Of a stretch of 64,000 nucleotides of DNA, positions 53,926-64,000 are shown piece after piece (the first letter of the stretch is position 1; each line of letters opens with the position of its first letter). The notes under the pieces are model-generated. The model was given only the letters and a program-made list of their open reading frames with translations. It had not been told where the DNA came from and ran no database searches. A program made the position numbers and the translations under genes. Source of the stretch: Hyphomicrobium sp. LHD-15 (GTDB lineage: Bacteria; Pseudomonadota; Alphaproteobacteria; Rhizobiales; Hyphomicrobiaceae); the NCBI RefSeq assembly GCF_031157355.1, contig NZ_JAVIFT010000002.1, positions 978,501 to 1,042,500 on the forward strand, written 5' to 3'.

Positions 53926-54200
53926 AAATACGAATTTATTTTGATGCTATTCGAGTTCTTCCAAGTTGTTCTCGTGTAGTTTTTGGTTACTCGTGTGTTT
54001 AAGTTAGTCCACTACATGGAAATCGTGCTTCGTTCGTCGCTAAAAATTTGTTACTCGAGATTTCTACTGCAAAGCGGGGCCGTTGAACGGTGCTCAGAAC
54101 GGGCCGGCGTTTATTGGGAGAACGCGTTCGATAAATGGGGACCTCGGTAGTTCCTCCGAGGGACAAGTAAAACAGGAAGGGGTGAGTGGCGGAGTTATAG

Positions 54201-54238
54201 GGCAGGCTTTTGATGCCTGCCGCCGGTCCGGCGACCGG
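54201..54238. other. Two adjacent perfect hairpins downstream of secA
   Basis: GGCAGGC/GCCTGCC (54201-54207 with 54215-54221) and CCGGTC/GACCGG (54223-54228 with 54233-54238). They lie beyond the secA terminator and before the pilin promoter. Another hairpin, CCTCGG/CCGAGG, is at 54142-54161. No function is evident. Confidence 0.45.
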
Positions 54239-54245
54239 GACAGCT

Positions 54246-54265
54246 AAAAAGCTATCCAGGATAGC
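54246..54265 (-). terminator. Likely intrinsic terminator of secA
   Basis: On the minus strand GCTATCC-T-GGATAGC (54265-54251) is directly followed by TTTTT (54250-54246). It lies about 100 bases after the secA stop. Confidence 0.7.
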
Positions 54266-54305
54266 GAGCGTTCAAAGTGTTGCCCGCATTACGCGCGGCA
54301 TCGAC

Positions 54306-54328
54306 GCCGAAGCACGAGGTGCTTCGGC
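54306..54328. repeat. Perfect 10-bp hairpin just after secA
   Basis: GCCGAAGCAC-GAG-GTGCTTCGGC (54306-54315 with 54319-54328). It lacks a T-run on either strand and could protect the 3' end of the secA mRNA. Confidence 0.6.
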
Positions 54329-54365
54329 CGGCCATTTCAACACGTGAATGGATTTGCTGCCTCGG

Positions 54366-57320
<2,955 letters not shown>

Positions 57321-57473
57321 CAAGATAAATCCTCAAAATCATGGACTTGGCGGAGATGCGCGGCGCGTCCGGAGGGCGAGCGGGAGGCTCGTTCGGTTGC
57401 GCCAGGCGGTCTAACATCCAAGAACCGGAGAACCGCGGGAGCGCCAGTCCGGCCAATTGGCCATACGGGGGCA

Positions 57474-57503
57474 GACATAAGGATTGCCGCCCGGAATTGT
57501 CAA
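57474..57503 (-). promoter_or_regulatory. Likely secA promoter
   Basis: On the minus strand a perfect TTGACA (57503-57498) is followed after 18 bases by TATGTC (57479-57474), or after 17 by TTATGT. The start site would be near 57467, leaving a leader of about 145 bases. Confidence 0.5.
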
Positions 57504-57595
57504 CGCGTGGCACGGTTATTCTCGTTAGGGCGTTCTTCTGCCGTCCTTATGCCAGCATCTGGGAAAAATGCGGGCAAAAATCTGCAATTGTTAAC

Positions 57596-57625
57596 TTGGC
57601 AGGCCGACGACCCCTGGTCTATGGA
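57596..57625 (+). promoter_or_regulatory. Possible promoter of the parvulin gene
   Basis: TTGGCA (57596-57601), 18 bases, TATGGA (57620-57625). The -35 fits 5 of 6, the -10 only 3 of 6. The leader would be about 90 bases. Confidence 0.35.
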
Positions 57626-57723
57626 TGCGCCCAAATCGCGATCTCGCATCCTCCGCCTCGGCCGGAGCGCTTCCTGTGCTCCGAGACACCCCCGAGGCCT
57701 GAACCCGGCAGGAGCCGTTCCAA

Positions 57724-58680
57724 GTGATCCATATCCGTGTTGCCCGTCTTACCGCGTTCGCGCTTGCCGGCGCTGCGTTTCTCTCCGGGGCGGCCTTGAT
57801 TGGCCCAAGCCGGGCCTTGGCCGACGACGCCGTGCTCGCCAAGCTCAACGGCAAGGAAATCCGGGAGTCGGACCTTGCACTCGCCGAAACGGAAATCGGG
57901 CCTCAGCTTGGCGAATTTTCGCCAGCCCAGCGGCGCCGGGTGCTGCTCGAGTTCCTGATCGAGATGCAACTGTTTGCCGACGCTGCGGATAGCGACAAGC
58001 TGACCAGCGGTCCCGACTACGAGAAGCGGCTGGCTTACTGGACCCTGCGGGCCAAGCGCGACGCATTCTACGAAAAGGCGGTCAAGGGATCGATCGGCGA
58101 CGCGGTTATGAAGGGTATCTACGACGATAAGGTCAAGATGATCCCGCCGCAGGACGAGGTCGAGGCGCGTCATATCCTGGTCGACAGCGAGGCTAAGGCC
58201 AAGGAAGTCGTCGAGAAGGTCAACAAGGGCGACGACTTCGCGAAACTGGCGGAAGAATATTCGAACGATCCGGGCTCCAAGGCCGACGGCGGCAAACTCG
58301 GCTATTTCTCTAAAGGCCAGATGGTGAAGGAATTCGAGGACGCGGCCTTCGCGCTGCGCAAGGGCGAGGTGTCGAAGCCGGTTCAGAGCAAGTTCGGCTG
58401 GCACATCATCAAGATCGAGGATCGCCGCGCCAAGCCGGTCCCGAGCTATGACGAAGTGAAGGACCAGATCCTCAACGGCATGGTGCAGCAGAAGGGCCAG
58501 CAGGTCGCGACCGAGCTGCGCGGCAAGGCCGGCATCGAGTACGTCGACAGCGAGATCAAGCTCCAGGTCCAACAGGAGACCGCGGCGCAGGCTGCCAAGC
58601 AGAAGCAGTTCGAGCAGCAGATGGAAGAGCAGATCAAGAAGAAAGATGCGCTCGACGCCATCCAGAAGGACCAAAAGTAA
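57724..58680 (+). CDS. Periplasmic parvulin-type peptidyl-prolyl isomerase
   Basis: The 318-residue protein has a signal peptide (residues 1-34, ending RALADD), an N-terminal SurA/PrsA-like helical domain (KLNGKEIRESDLALAETEIG), a PpiC rotamase domain (about residues 140-235: ARHILVDSEAKAKEV, YSNDPGSKADGGKLGYF, PVQSKFGWHIIKIEDRR) and a Gln/Lys-rich helical tail. It would help fold proteins exported by the neighbouring SecA. GTG 57724 is the start (the leader is complete from there). A strong terminator follows. Confidence 0.9.
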   Translation: MIHIRVARLTAFALAGAAFLSGAALIGPSRALADDAVLAKLNGKEIRESDLALAETEIGPQLGEFSPAQRRRVLLEFLIEMQLFADAADSDKLTSGPDYEKRLAYWTLRAKRDAFYEKAVKGSIGDAVMKGIYDDKVKMIPPQDEVEARHILVDSEAKAKEVVEKVNKGDDFAKLAEEYSNDPGSKADGGKLGYFSKGQMVKEFEDAAFALRKGEVSKPVQSKFGWHIIKIEDRRAKPVPSYDEVKDQILNGMVQQKGQQVATELRGKAGIEYVDSEIKLQVQQETAAQAAKQKQFEQQMEEQIKKKDALDAIQKDQK

Positions 58681-58709
58681 GCGCACGGACGCATTCACTC
58701 TGGCTTAGG

Positions 58710-58741
58710 TCGGGCCGCCGGAATGGGCGGCCCGATTTTTT
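58710..58741 (+). terminator. Intrinsic terminator of the parvulin gene
   Basis: A 10-bp perfect stem TCGGGCCGCC/GGCGGCCCGA (58710-58719 with 58726-58735), loop GGAATG, then TTTTTT (58736-58741). Confidence 0.92.
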
Positions 58742-58905
58742 CTGCCCCCGGTCCAAAGCTGGGACAGGCGGCCGATGTGGAAACTGGCGCGTTTGCCTTC
58801 GGGCTGGTAAGTCCCGCGCTAGAGCGCGATGAGCCAAGCTTCGGACACTTCCCGCGCTGCCGATTCACGCCGCGCCCGATAGGGGCCGCGACGATCGGAG
58901 CGCGT

Positions 58906-58985
58906 GGGTCCGAAGCGATCATGGTCACCTTAGTGAGACCTATGATTCACGCTTCGGACTGGTAGGGTCCGAAGCGATCATGGTC
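58906..58985. repeat. Direct and inverted repeats of a 21-bp unit
   Basis: GGGTCCGAAGCGATCATGGT plus a final C occurs at 58906-58926 and 58965-58985. Between them ATGATTCACGCTTCGGAC (58942-58959) is an inverted, slightly changed copy; GCTTCGGAC also occurs near 58839. The layout is that of a REP-like element upstream of the SMR gene. Confidence 0.65.
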
Positions 58986-59011
58986 TAGAAGGCCGTAAAT
59001 CGGGAGCCGGT

Positions 59012-59344
59012 ATGTCCAGCCAACTCGCCTTGATGATCGCCATTCTTTCTGAAGTCGCCGCGACGTCGGCTCTCAAAGCCAGCGATGGGTTCAGGAACCT
59101 CGTGCCGTCGCTTATCGTCGTGGTCGGCTACGGCACGGCGTTTTACTTCCTGTCACTCGCTTTGCGGACCATCCCAATGGGGATCGCGTACGCCATCTGG
59201 TCGGGGGTTGGCATCGTCCTTATTTCGCTGGCGGGTTGGCTTGCCTACGGCCAGAAGCTGGATCTTGCGGCGCTGGCCGGAATAGGGCTCATCATCGCCG
59301 GCGTCTTCGTGCTCAACATCTTGTCCGGCTCGTCAGGGCATTAG
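59012..59344 (+). CDS. Small multidrug resistance (SMR/EmrE) family exporter
   Basis: The 110-residue protein has four membrane helices. The essential glutamate is in IAILSEVAATSALK (residue 14), the SMR signature is GIAYAIWSGVGIVLIS, and GVFVLNIL ends helix 4. It acts as a dimer, exchanging protons for lipophilic cations. ATG 59012 has CGGGAG upstream. It could be of the QacE/EmrE type; guanidinium export cannot be excluded. Confidence 0.9.
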   Translation: MSSQLALMIAILSEVAATSALKASDGFRNLVPSLIVVVGYGTAFYFLSLALRTIPMGIAYAIWSGVGIVLISLAGWLAYGQKLDLAALAGIGLIIAGVFVLNILSGSSGH

Positions 59345-59419
59345 CGGACGACGCGTCACACCACCCCGTTATATTGCAGCCTCGTAGGTTTGCGGCCAGT
59401 GCCGCTTCGGAGTTCCACC

Positions 59420-60667
59420 ATGGGCAAGATCACGACTCGCTCGCCATTTGCGCCGGATACCCTGGTGCGCCTCGAACCACTCGAAGGCGTTCGGTTCGCG
59501 ACCGCCGAAGCGGGGATCCGCTATCAGGGCCGCACCGATCTCATGGTGGCCGTGCTCGACGCGGACACGACGGTTGCCGGTGTCTTCACCCAATCCAAGA
59601 CGGCATCGGCGCCGGTGCTCGCCTGCCGCAAGCATCTGAAGAAAGGCGAGGCGCGGGTTCTGGTCGTCAATTCCGGAAACGCCAACGCGTTCACCGGAAA
59701 AAAGGGCAAGGAAGCCGTCGATCTCACGGTCGAGGCGGCGACCGAGGCTGCCGATTGTGCGCGCCATGAGGTGTTCGTCGCTTCGACGGGCGTGATCGGC
59801 GAGCCGCTGGATGCGAAGGTTTTCGCGCATCTTCTGGATGATCTGGTGAAGAAGGCCGAGCCGGATGCCTTTGAAGCGGCCGCACGCGCGATCATGACAA
59901 CCGATACCTATCCGAAGATGGCGACCCGCAAGGCGTTTATCGGGGACGTGGAAGTGACGATCAACGGCTTCTGCAAGGGAGCGGGCATGATCGCGCCGGA
60001 CATGGCGACGATGCTGTGCTTCATTTTCACCGATGCGCACATTGCGGCCAAGCCGCTGCAAGCGCTGCTCTCCGAACACGTCGAGACGACCTTCAACGCG
60101 ATGACGGTCGATGGCGACACGTCGACCAGCGACACGCTGCTGTTGTTTGCAACCGGCGACGCCAGCGTGCGTGGGCAGGAGCCCATCACGAAAGAGGGCT
60201 CGAAGAAGCTCAAGGAGTTCTCGGCGGCGCTGCACGATTTGATGCAGGATCTTGCCATTCAGGTTGCCAAGGACGGCGAAGGGCTTTCCAAGTTCGTCAC
60301 CTTCGTCGTGGAAGGGGCCGAGAGCGAGAAGGCGGCGCGCAGAATTGCTCTCTCCTGCGCCAACTCTCCGATCCTCAAGACGGCGATCGCCGGCGAAGAC
60401 CCGAACTGGGGTCGCGTCGTGATGGCAGTCGGCAAATCGGGCGAGGCGGCGGATCGCGACAAGCTCTCGATCTGGTTCGGCGAGCATTGCGTGGCGCGCG
60501 ACGGCGAACGGTCGGCAGACTATGACGAAGCGACGGCGGCTACCTATATGAAGGGGCGCGAGATCGTGATCCGGATCGACGTCGGTGTCGGCGATGCAAC
60601 TTCGCATGTCTGGACTTGCGATCTCACGCACGACTACGTGTCGATCAACGCGGACTATCGCAGCTGA
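59420..60667 (+). CDS. argJ: Arginine biosynthesis bifunctional protein ArgJ
   Basis: ArgJ transfers acetyl from N-acetylornithine to glutamate (and may use acetyl-CoA), closing the acetyl cycle of arginine synthesis. The 415-residue precursor cuts itself before T197 in DMATMLCF, the new nucleophile. Other marks are VNSGNANAFTG, STGVIGEPL, IMTTDTYPK and DGDTSTSDT. ATG 59420 has CGGAG upstream; ten more codons are open before it. Stand-alone location, away from other arg genes. Confidence 0.96.
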   Translation: MGKITTRSPFAPDTLVRLEPLEGVRFATAEAGIRYQGRTDLMVAVLDADTTVAGVFTQSKTASAPVLACRKHLKKGEARVLVVNSGNANAFTGKKGKEAVDLTVEAATEAADCARHEVFVASTGVIGEPLDAKVFAHLLDDLVKKAEPDAFEAAARAIMTTDTYPKMATRKAFIGDVEVTINGFCKGAGMIAPDMATMLCFIFTDAHIAAKPLQALLSEHVETTFNAMTVDGDTSTSDTLLLFATGDASVRGQEPITKEGSKKLKEFSAALHDLMQDLAIQVAKDGEGLSKFVTFVVEGAESEKAARRIALSCANSPILKTAIAGEDPNWGRVVMAVGKSGEAADRDKLSIWFGEHCVARDGERSADYDEATAATYMKGREIVIRIDVGVGDATSHVWTCDLTHDYVSINADYRS

Positions 60668-60716
60668 TCGCATCGGTGCGTTCCACATTCTCAAACCGTG
60701 AATTGGGAGGGGGAGT

Positions 60717-61397
60717 TTGCCATTGACACCCGACTTCTGGATCGAGCGCTGGAAAAAAGGCGAGATCGGTTTCCACATGGGAGCCGTGCACGAGTTCCTT
60801 CCGAAGCATTGGCCCCATCTCAAGCTTGCCCCCGGCAGCGCCGTGTTCGTGCCACTCTGCGGAAAAAGCCATGACATGGTGTGGCTCGCCGCGCAGGGCC
60901 ATCGGGTAATCGGGATCGAGCTTTCGCCACTCGCGGTCGACGATTTCTTCCAGGAGCAGGGTCTCGAAGCCGACACGCGCTCGACGGGTGCGCTCGTCGT
61001 GCGTTCGGCCGGGCCCTACACGATCTGGTGCGGGGATATTTTCGATCTTCCGGCCGAGGCGACGGCCGAGGTCGCGGCGGTCTACGATCGCGCGGCGCTT
61101 GTCGCGCTCCCGCCCAGCCTGCAGCCGCGCTACGCCAAGAAGCTCGTTGAAATTCTTCCGGCCTCCGCGCCCATCCTGCTCGCCGGGCTCGTCTATCCCG
61201 ACGGTGAGATCTCGGGGCCGCCGTTCTCGACACCGCTCGCGCAGGTCGCGGCGTTGTTCGGAGGCAGCTACACGATCCAACTTGCGGAAGTCCGCGACGG
61301 CCTAGCGCAGAGCCAGAATTTGAAGGCTCGTGGCGTCTCTTCGCTCGAGGAGACCGCCTACATTCTGGAGCAGAAGCCCCGTAGCCTATGGGATTGA
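60717..61397 (+). CDS. Thiopurine S-methyltransferase-like (TPMT) protein
   Basis: The 226-residue SAM-dependent enzyme matches the bacterial Tpm family: FWIERWKKGEIGFH at the N-terminus, VFVPLCGKSHDMVWLAAQGHRVIGIELS (SAM site, residues 43-70) and VYDRAALVALPP. Bacterial members methylate selenium or tellurium compounds or act on unknown substrates. The start codon is TTG: either 60717 or 60723 (two codons later), both well placed behind GGGAGGGGGAG. The 3' end overlaps the convergent bioA by 12 bases. Confidence 0.85.
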   Translation: MPLTPDFWIERWKKGEIGFHMGAVHEFLPKHWPHLKLAPGSAVFVPLCGKSHDMVWLAAQGHRVIGIELSPLAVDDFFQEQGLEADTRSTGALVVRSAGPYTIWCGDIFDLPAEATAEVAAVYDRAALVALPPSLQPRYAKKLVEILPASAPILLAGLVYPDGEISGPPFSTPLAQVAALFGGSYTIQLAEVRDGLAQSQNLKARGVSSLEETAYILEQKPRSLWD

Positions 61398-62633
61398 GCG
61401 GATCGCCTCGTAGACAAGCGAAAGGTCTGGCCCTGTCGCGCAATAGGGCGGCATGACGTAGATCGTGTTGCCGAGCGGGCGAAGCAGAATGCCCTGGGCC
61501 AGGAAGTGGGCACGCAGCGCTGGGCCGGCGGCCGCGAGATAACCGCCGTCCGCGACATCGAGATCAACAGCGGTAATGGTGCCGATCCGGCGCGGGTTCA
61601 GGAAGCGCGAGCTGCTCTCGACCAGCGCGGTGAGGTTCTGTTCCTGCATCTCGCTCACTTTTGCGATGCGGTCCAGCACCGGCTCGTTTTCCCAGATTTC
61701 GAGATTGGCGAGGGCCGCGGCACAGCACACCGGATTGGCCGTGAAGCTCGACGAGTGAAACAGCGTGCGTGCGCGATCTTCGGAGTAGTGCGCGTCGTAG
61801 ATGCGTGACGTGGCAAGTGTCGCGGCGAGGGGCATACTGCCGCCGGTCAGACCCTTCGCGGTGCACAGGATGTCGGGCGTGACACCGGCTTGGTTGCAAG
61901 CGAAGGTCGTGCCGGTGCGGCCCCAGCCGGTCATGACCTCGTCGGCGATGAACAGCGCGCCGTAGCGCTCGCAGATGCGCTTCATCTCGGCAAGGGCAGC
62001 GGAGCTATACATCAACATGCCGCCTGCGCCTGCGATCAACGGTTCGGCGATGAAGGCGGCAACCGGAGTTTCGCGGCAGGCAGCTTCCAGGGCGTCGAAT
62101 GTCTCCTGCTCGCGACCGGCATGCGGGAACGGAATGCGAATGACGTCGAACAGCAGGGGCTCGTAGGCGGCATTGAAGACGCCGCGGGCGCCTGCGGACA
62201 TGGTGCCGATGGTGTCGCCGTGATAGCCGTGCTCGAGCGCCGCGATGCGGGAGCGTGGGTGTCCGATGTTGCGCCAGTAGCCGAGCGCCATCTTGATCGC
62301 GACTTCCACTGACGTGGAGCCGCTATCCGAGAAAAACACGTGTTCCAGGCCGACTGGCGTAATGGCGACCAGTTTCTCGGCGAGCTTCTCGGCGGACTCG
62401 TGGGTGAAGCCTGCGAAGATCACCTGATCCAGCTTGTCGATCTGATCTTTGACCGCGGCAACGATAGCCGGATGGCGGTGGCCATGGGTGATCACCCACC
62501 ACGACGATATGGCATCGAAAATGCGCCGGTTGTCATCGGTTTCGAGCCAAGCGCCCTTGCCGCGCGTGATGGTCGGCACGTTGTCTTCCAGCGCGTGCTG
62601 GGTGAACGGATGCCAGACGGTTCGGCGGGGCAT
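61386..62633 (-). CDS. bioA: Adenosylmethionine-8-amino-7-oxononanoate aminotransferase
   Basis: BioA makes 7,8-diaminopelargonate from KAPA with SAM as amino donor. The 415-residue PLP enzyme has VWHPFTQH, SSWWVITHGHRHP, FFSDSGSTSVEVAIKMA, EHGYHGDTIGTMS and the catalytic Lys in CTAKGLTGGSMPLAA. ATG 62633 shares one base with the bioD stop. Third gene of a bioF-bioD-bioA set. Confidence 0.96.
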   Translation of the reverse strand: MPRRTVWHPFTQHALEDNVPTITRGKGAWLETDDNRRIFDAISSWWVITHGHRHPAIVAAVKDQIDKLDQVIFAGFTHESAEKLAEKLVAITPVGLEHVFFSDSGSTSVEVAIKMALGYWRNIGHPRSRIAALEHGYHGDTIGTMSAGARGVFNAAYEPLLFDVIRIPFPHAGREQETFDALEAACRETPVAAFIAEPLIAGAGGMLMYSSAALAEMKRICERYGALFIADEVMTGWGRTGTTFACNQAGVTPDILCTAKGLTGGSMPLAATLATSRIYDAHYSEDRARTLFHSSSFTANPVCCAAALANLEIWENEPVLDRIAKVSEMQEQNLTALVESSSRFLNPRRIGTITAVDLDVADGGYLAAAGPALRAHFLAQGILLRPLGNTIYVMPPYCATGPDLSLVYEAIRSIP

Positions 62634-63259
62634 CAGCGGAAATCCTCGAGGCGGAAGGCGGCCTGAAATGCGTCGGCGAGGCTTGTGCGTGTCAGCGGCT
62701 CGATCTGCGGCAGGCGGCCGAGCCGGCGCACGTTGCCCATTTCCGCGATGGTTCGTTCCGTATCCGGGTTTTCATCGCCGACGAATGCGATGCCGAGGAT
62801 CGGGATGTTGCGGCCGTTCAGGGCCTCGATGGAGAGTAAGCTGTGGTTGATGGTGCCGAGTGCGGTGCGGGCGACAAGCACAACAGGCAGGCGCCAGGAT
62901 GCGAAGACGTCGATCGTCAGCGTTTGGCGATTGACCGGGACCATCAGGCCGCCGGCACCTTCCACGACGAGAGGACCTTCGATCTTCGGAAGCTCGAGTT
63001 TCGCGATGCCGATCTCGATGCCTTCGGCCTCGGCGGCGCGATGGGGCGAAGCAGCCATGTTCAATCGATAGGCTTCCGGGTGAATGCGATGCGGCGGCAA
63101 ACCTGAAAGCGTGTGCACGCGTTCGCTGTCGCCGCCATCGGCGAGGCCGCATTGGATCGGCTTCCAGTACGTCGCTCCGAGCGCGCCGGCTAGGGCGGCG
63201 GCGAAGACGGTCTTGCCGACGTCGGTGTCGGTGCCGGTGACAATGAGGCCCTGGGTCAT
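62633..63259 (-). CDS. bioD: Dethiobiotin synthetase
   Basis: BioD closes the ureido ring of dethiobiotin with ATP and CO2. The 208-residue product has the P-loop GTDTDVGKTVFAAAL, KPIQCG and VEGAGGLMVPVN. ATG 63259 overlaps the bioF stop (ATGA); TGA at the other end overlaps the bioA start. Confidence 0.95.
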   Translation of the reverse strand: MTQGLIVTGTDTDVGKTVFAAALAGALGATYWKPIQCGLADGGDSERVHTLSGLPPHRIHPEAYRLNMAASPHRAAEAEGIEIGIAKLELPKIEGPLVVEGAGGLMVPVNRQTLTIDVFASWRLPVVLVARTALGTINHSLLSIEALNGRNIPILGIAFVGDENPDTERTIAEMGNVRRLGRLPQIEPLTRTSLADAFQAAFRLEDFR

Positions 63260-63999
63260 GCCGGGACCTTCCGAAGGATGGTAGCGAGGGTGTCGAGCAG
63301 CCGCGACGTTGCTTCCTCGCCGGCGTTGAGGGTGAGCGAAATCCTGAGCCGCGCGGTGCCCTCGGGTACTGTCGGCGGGCGTACGGCGCGGACGTCGAAG
63401 CCTTCGGCCACGAGGGCCTTGGCGACCGAGATCGCCTTTTCGTCGCTGCCGAGAATGACGGGCTGAATGTGGGAGCCGGACGGCGCGATTCCGCACAGGC
63501 GCTCGAGCTCACGGCCGGTAAACGCAACAAGGTTTGCGAGCCGTTCCCGTCTCTCCGGGGTGCGGTGCACGAGATCGAGGGCGGCGCGGACGGCTGCAGC
63601 CATCAGCGGGGAAGGGGCGGTGGCGTAAATGAACGGGCGCGCGCGATTGACGAGATAATCCCGTATGACGCGCGGGGCGAGCAGCAGAGCGCCGCTGGCG
63701 CCGAGTGCCTTGCCGCAGGTGTGCAGCGAGATCACGTCGGGCGCCCCTTCGAGCGCGTGGGCAAGGCCGCGTCCGCCGGGACCCAGCACGCCGGTCGCGT
63801 GGGCTTCGTCGACGACGAGGATGCCGTCGTGACGACGGGCAACCGCGATCAGATCCGCGAGGGGCGCGCAATCTCCGTCCATCGAATAGAGGCTTTCGAC
63901 GGCGATCCATGGGCGGCCGGTGCCGCCGGCCGCGCGCCAGCGAACGATTGCGTCGTCGAAGCTTTGCGGCGCGTTGTGGCGGGCGGCGGCGATGGTGGC
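63256..63999 (-). CDS. bioF: 8-amino-7-oxononanoate synthase, 3' part
   Basis: BioF condenses a pimeloyl thioester with alanine to KAPA. The frame runs off the window, leaving 247 C-terminal residues: VESLYSMDGDCAPL, VVDEAHATGVLGPGGRG and the PLP-lysine region HTCGKALGASGALLL, ending in NAGEEATSRLLDTLATILRK. It is the first visible gene of the bio set. Confidence 0.95.
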   Translation of the reverse strand, partial: ATIAAARHNAPQSFDDAIVRWRAAGGTGRPWIAVESLYSMDGDCAPLADLIAVARRHDGILVVDEAHATGVLGPGGRGLAHALEGAPDVISLHTCGKALGASGALLLAPRVIRDYLVNRARPFIYATAPSPLMAAAVRAALDLVHRTPERRERLANLVAFTGRELERLCGIAPSGSHIQPVILGSDEKAISVAKALVAEGFDVRAVRPPTVPEGTARLRISLTLNAGEEATSRLLDTLATILRKVPA

Positions 64000-64000
64000 C

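Larger units (their letters stand above)
53776..54365. other. 590-bp region between flp1 and secA
   Basis: About 53860-54070 is AT-rich for this genome and should contain the flp1 promoter on the minus strand; the decamer ACTCGTTAAA occurs twice (53864-53873, 53917-53926) and TTACTCG three times. From 54140 to 54330 several perfect hairpins follow each other, including the secA terminator. No protein gene is seen. Confidence 0.55.
57321..57723. other. 403-bp divergent promoter region between secA and the parvulin gene
   Basis: It holds a good minus-strand promoter (57474-57503) and a weaker plus-strand one (57596-57625). A 12-bp palindrome GGCCAATTGGCC (57451-57462) lies just after the expected secA start site. 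No gene is seen. Confidence 0.5.
58681..59011. other. 331-bp intergenic region with terminator and repeats
   Basis: After the terminator at 58710-58741, most of the stretch 58800-58990 is occupied by a repeat cluster (see 58906-58985). No gene is seen. Confidence 0.5.

Noticed and set aside
57451-57462. 12-bp palindrome GGCCAATTGGCC in the secA leader
   Set aside because: Short and isolated; could arise by chance and no second copy is seen.

Overview
The window is a GC-rich stretch of alphaproteobacterial chromosome. Gene content points to Hyphomicrobiales, probably near Hyphomicrobium: a Caulobacter/Rhizobium-type tad (cpa) pilus locus, an RNase E with a large insertion in its S1 domain, the Yej peptide transporter, a CycM-like cytochrome c, and interspersed repeats resembling those of that order. 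Genus-level placement is inference. No tRNA, rRNA, CRISPR array, insertion sequence, prophage or plasmid gene was seen.

Layout. 1-5 kb: end of an ATP-grasp ligase gene, a TspO-like membrane protein, a divergent leucyl/phenylalanyl-tRNA-protein transferase paralog, guaA, a DUF1275 membrane protein and an ArsC-like reductase. 5.4-7.7 kb: an NTP/NDP-exchange-type transporter translationally coupled to a Tat-exported aldo/keto reductase. 7.8-17.6 kb: a predicted C-rich-loop small RNA, prfB with its +1 frameshift site, a class A PBP, an AMIN-domain amidase, a predicted short leader or sRNA, and rne. 18-30.5 kb: an M15 peptidase, an aminotransferase, an M48/TPR protease, a DsbA/ScsC-like oxidoreductase, aroQ-accB-accC, canonical aat, two RNA methyltransferases, a short-chain dehydrogenase, pheA and kdsB. 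30.7-43.4 kb: a membrane-anchored cytochrome c, the yejA-yejA-yejB-yejE-yejF operon, an unknown protein, an NlpC/P60 hydrolase coupled to a leucyl aminopeptidase, and a GST-like protein. 43.4-53.8 kb: the Tad locus. It runs leftwards from flp1, flp2 (a 55-residue pilin gene), cpaA, cpaB, cpaC, cpaD, cpaE, cpaF and tadB to tadC, with tadD convergent. 54.3-61.4 kb: secA divergent from a parvulin, an SMR exporter, argJ and a thiopurine-methyltransferase-like gene. 61.4-64 kb: bioF(partial)-bioD-bioA, overlapping by a few bases.

Themes. Envelope and export genes dominate (PBP, amidase, M15, M48, DsbA, SecA, parvulin, Tad), with peptide import (Yej) near an aminopeptidase and a cell-wall hydrolase. 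Biotin synthesis (bio genes) and biotin use (accBC) both occur in the window.

The most unusual signals are non-coding. A minus-strand structure at about 7777-7945 has four hairpins, each exposing a run of C, and ends in an intrinsic terminator; it resembles sRNAs that pair with Shine-Dalgarno sequences. A short promoter-to-terminator unit lies upstream of rne. There are also three roughly 30-bp tandem repeats across the guaA stop codon, a hairpin repeat family built from short GGCA-type units, and a likely pilin promoter region with a CtrA-like box.
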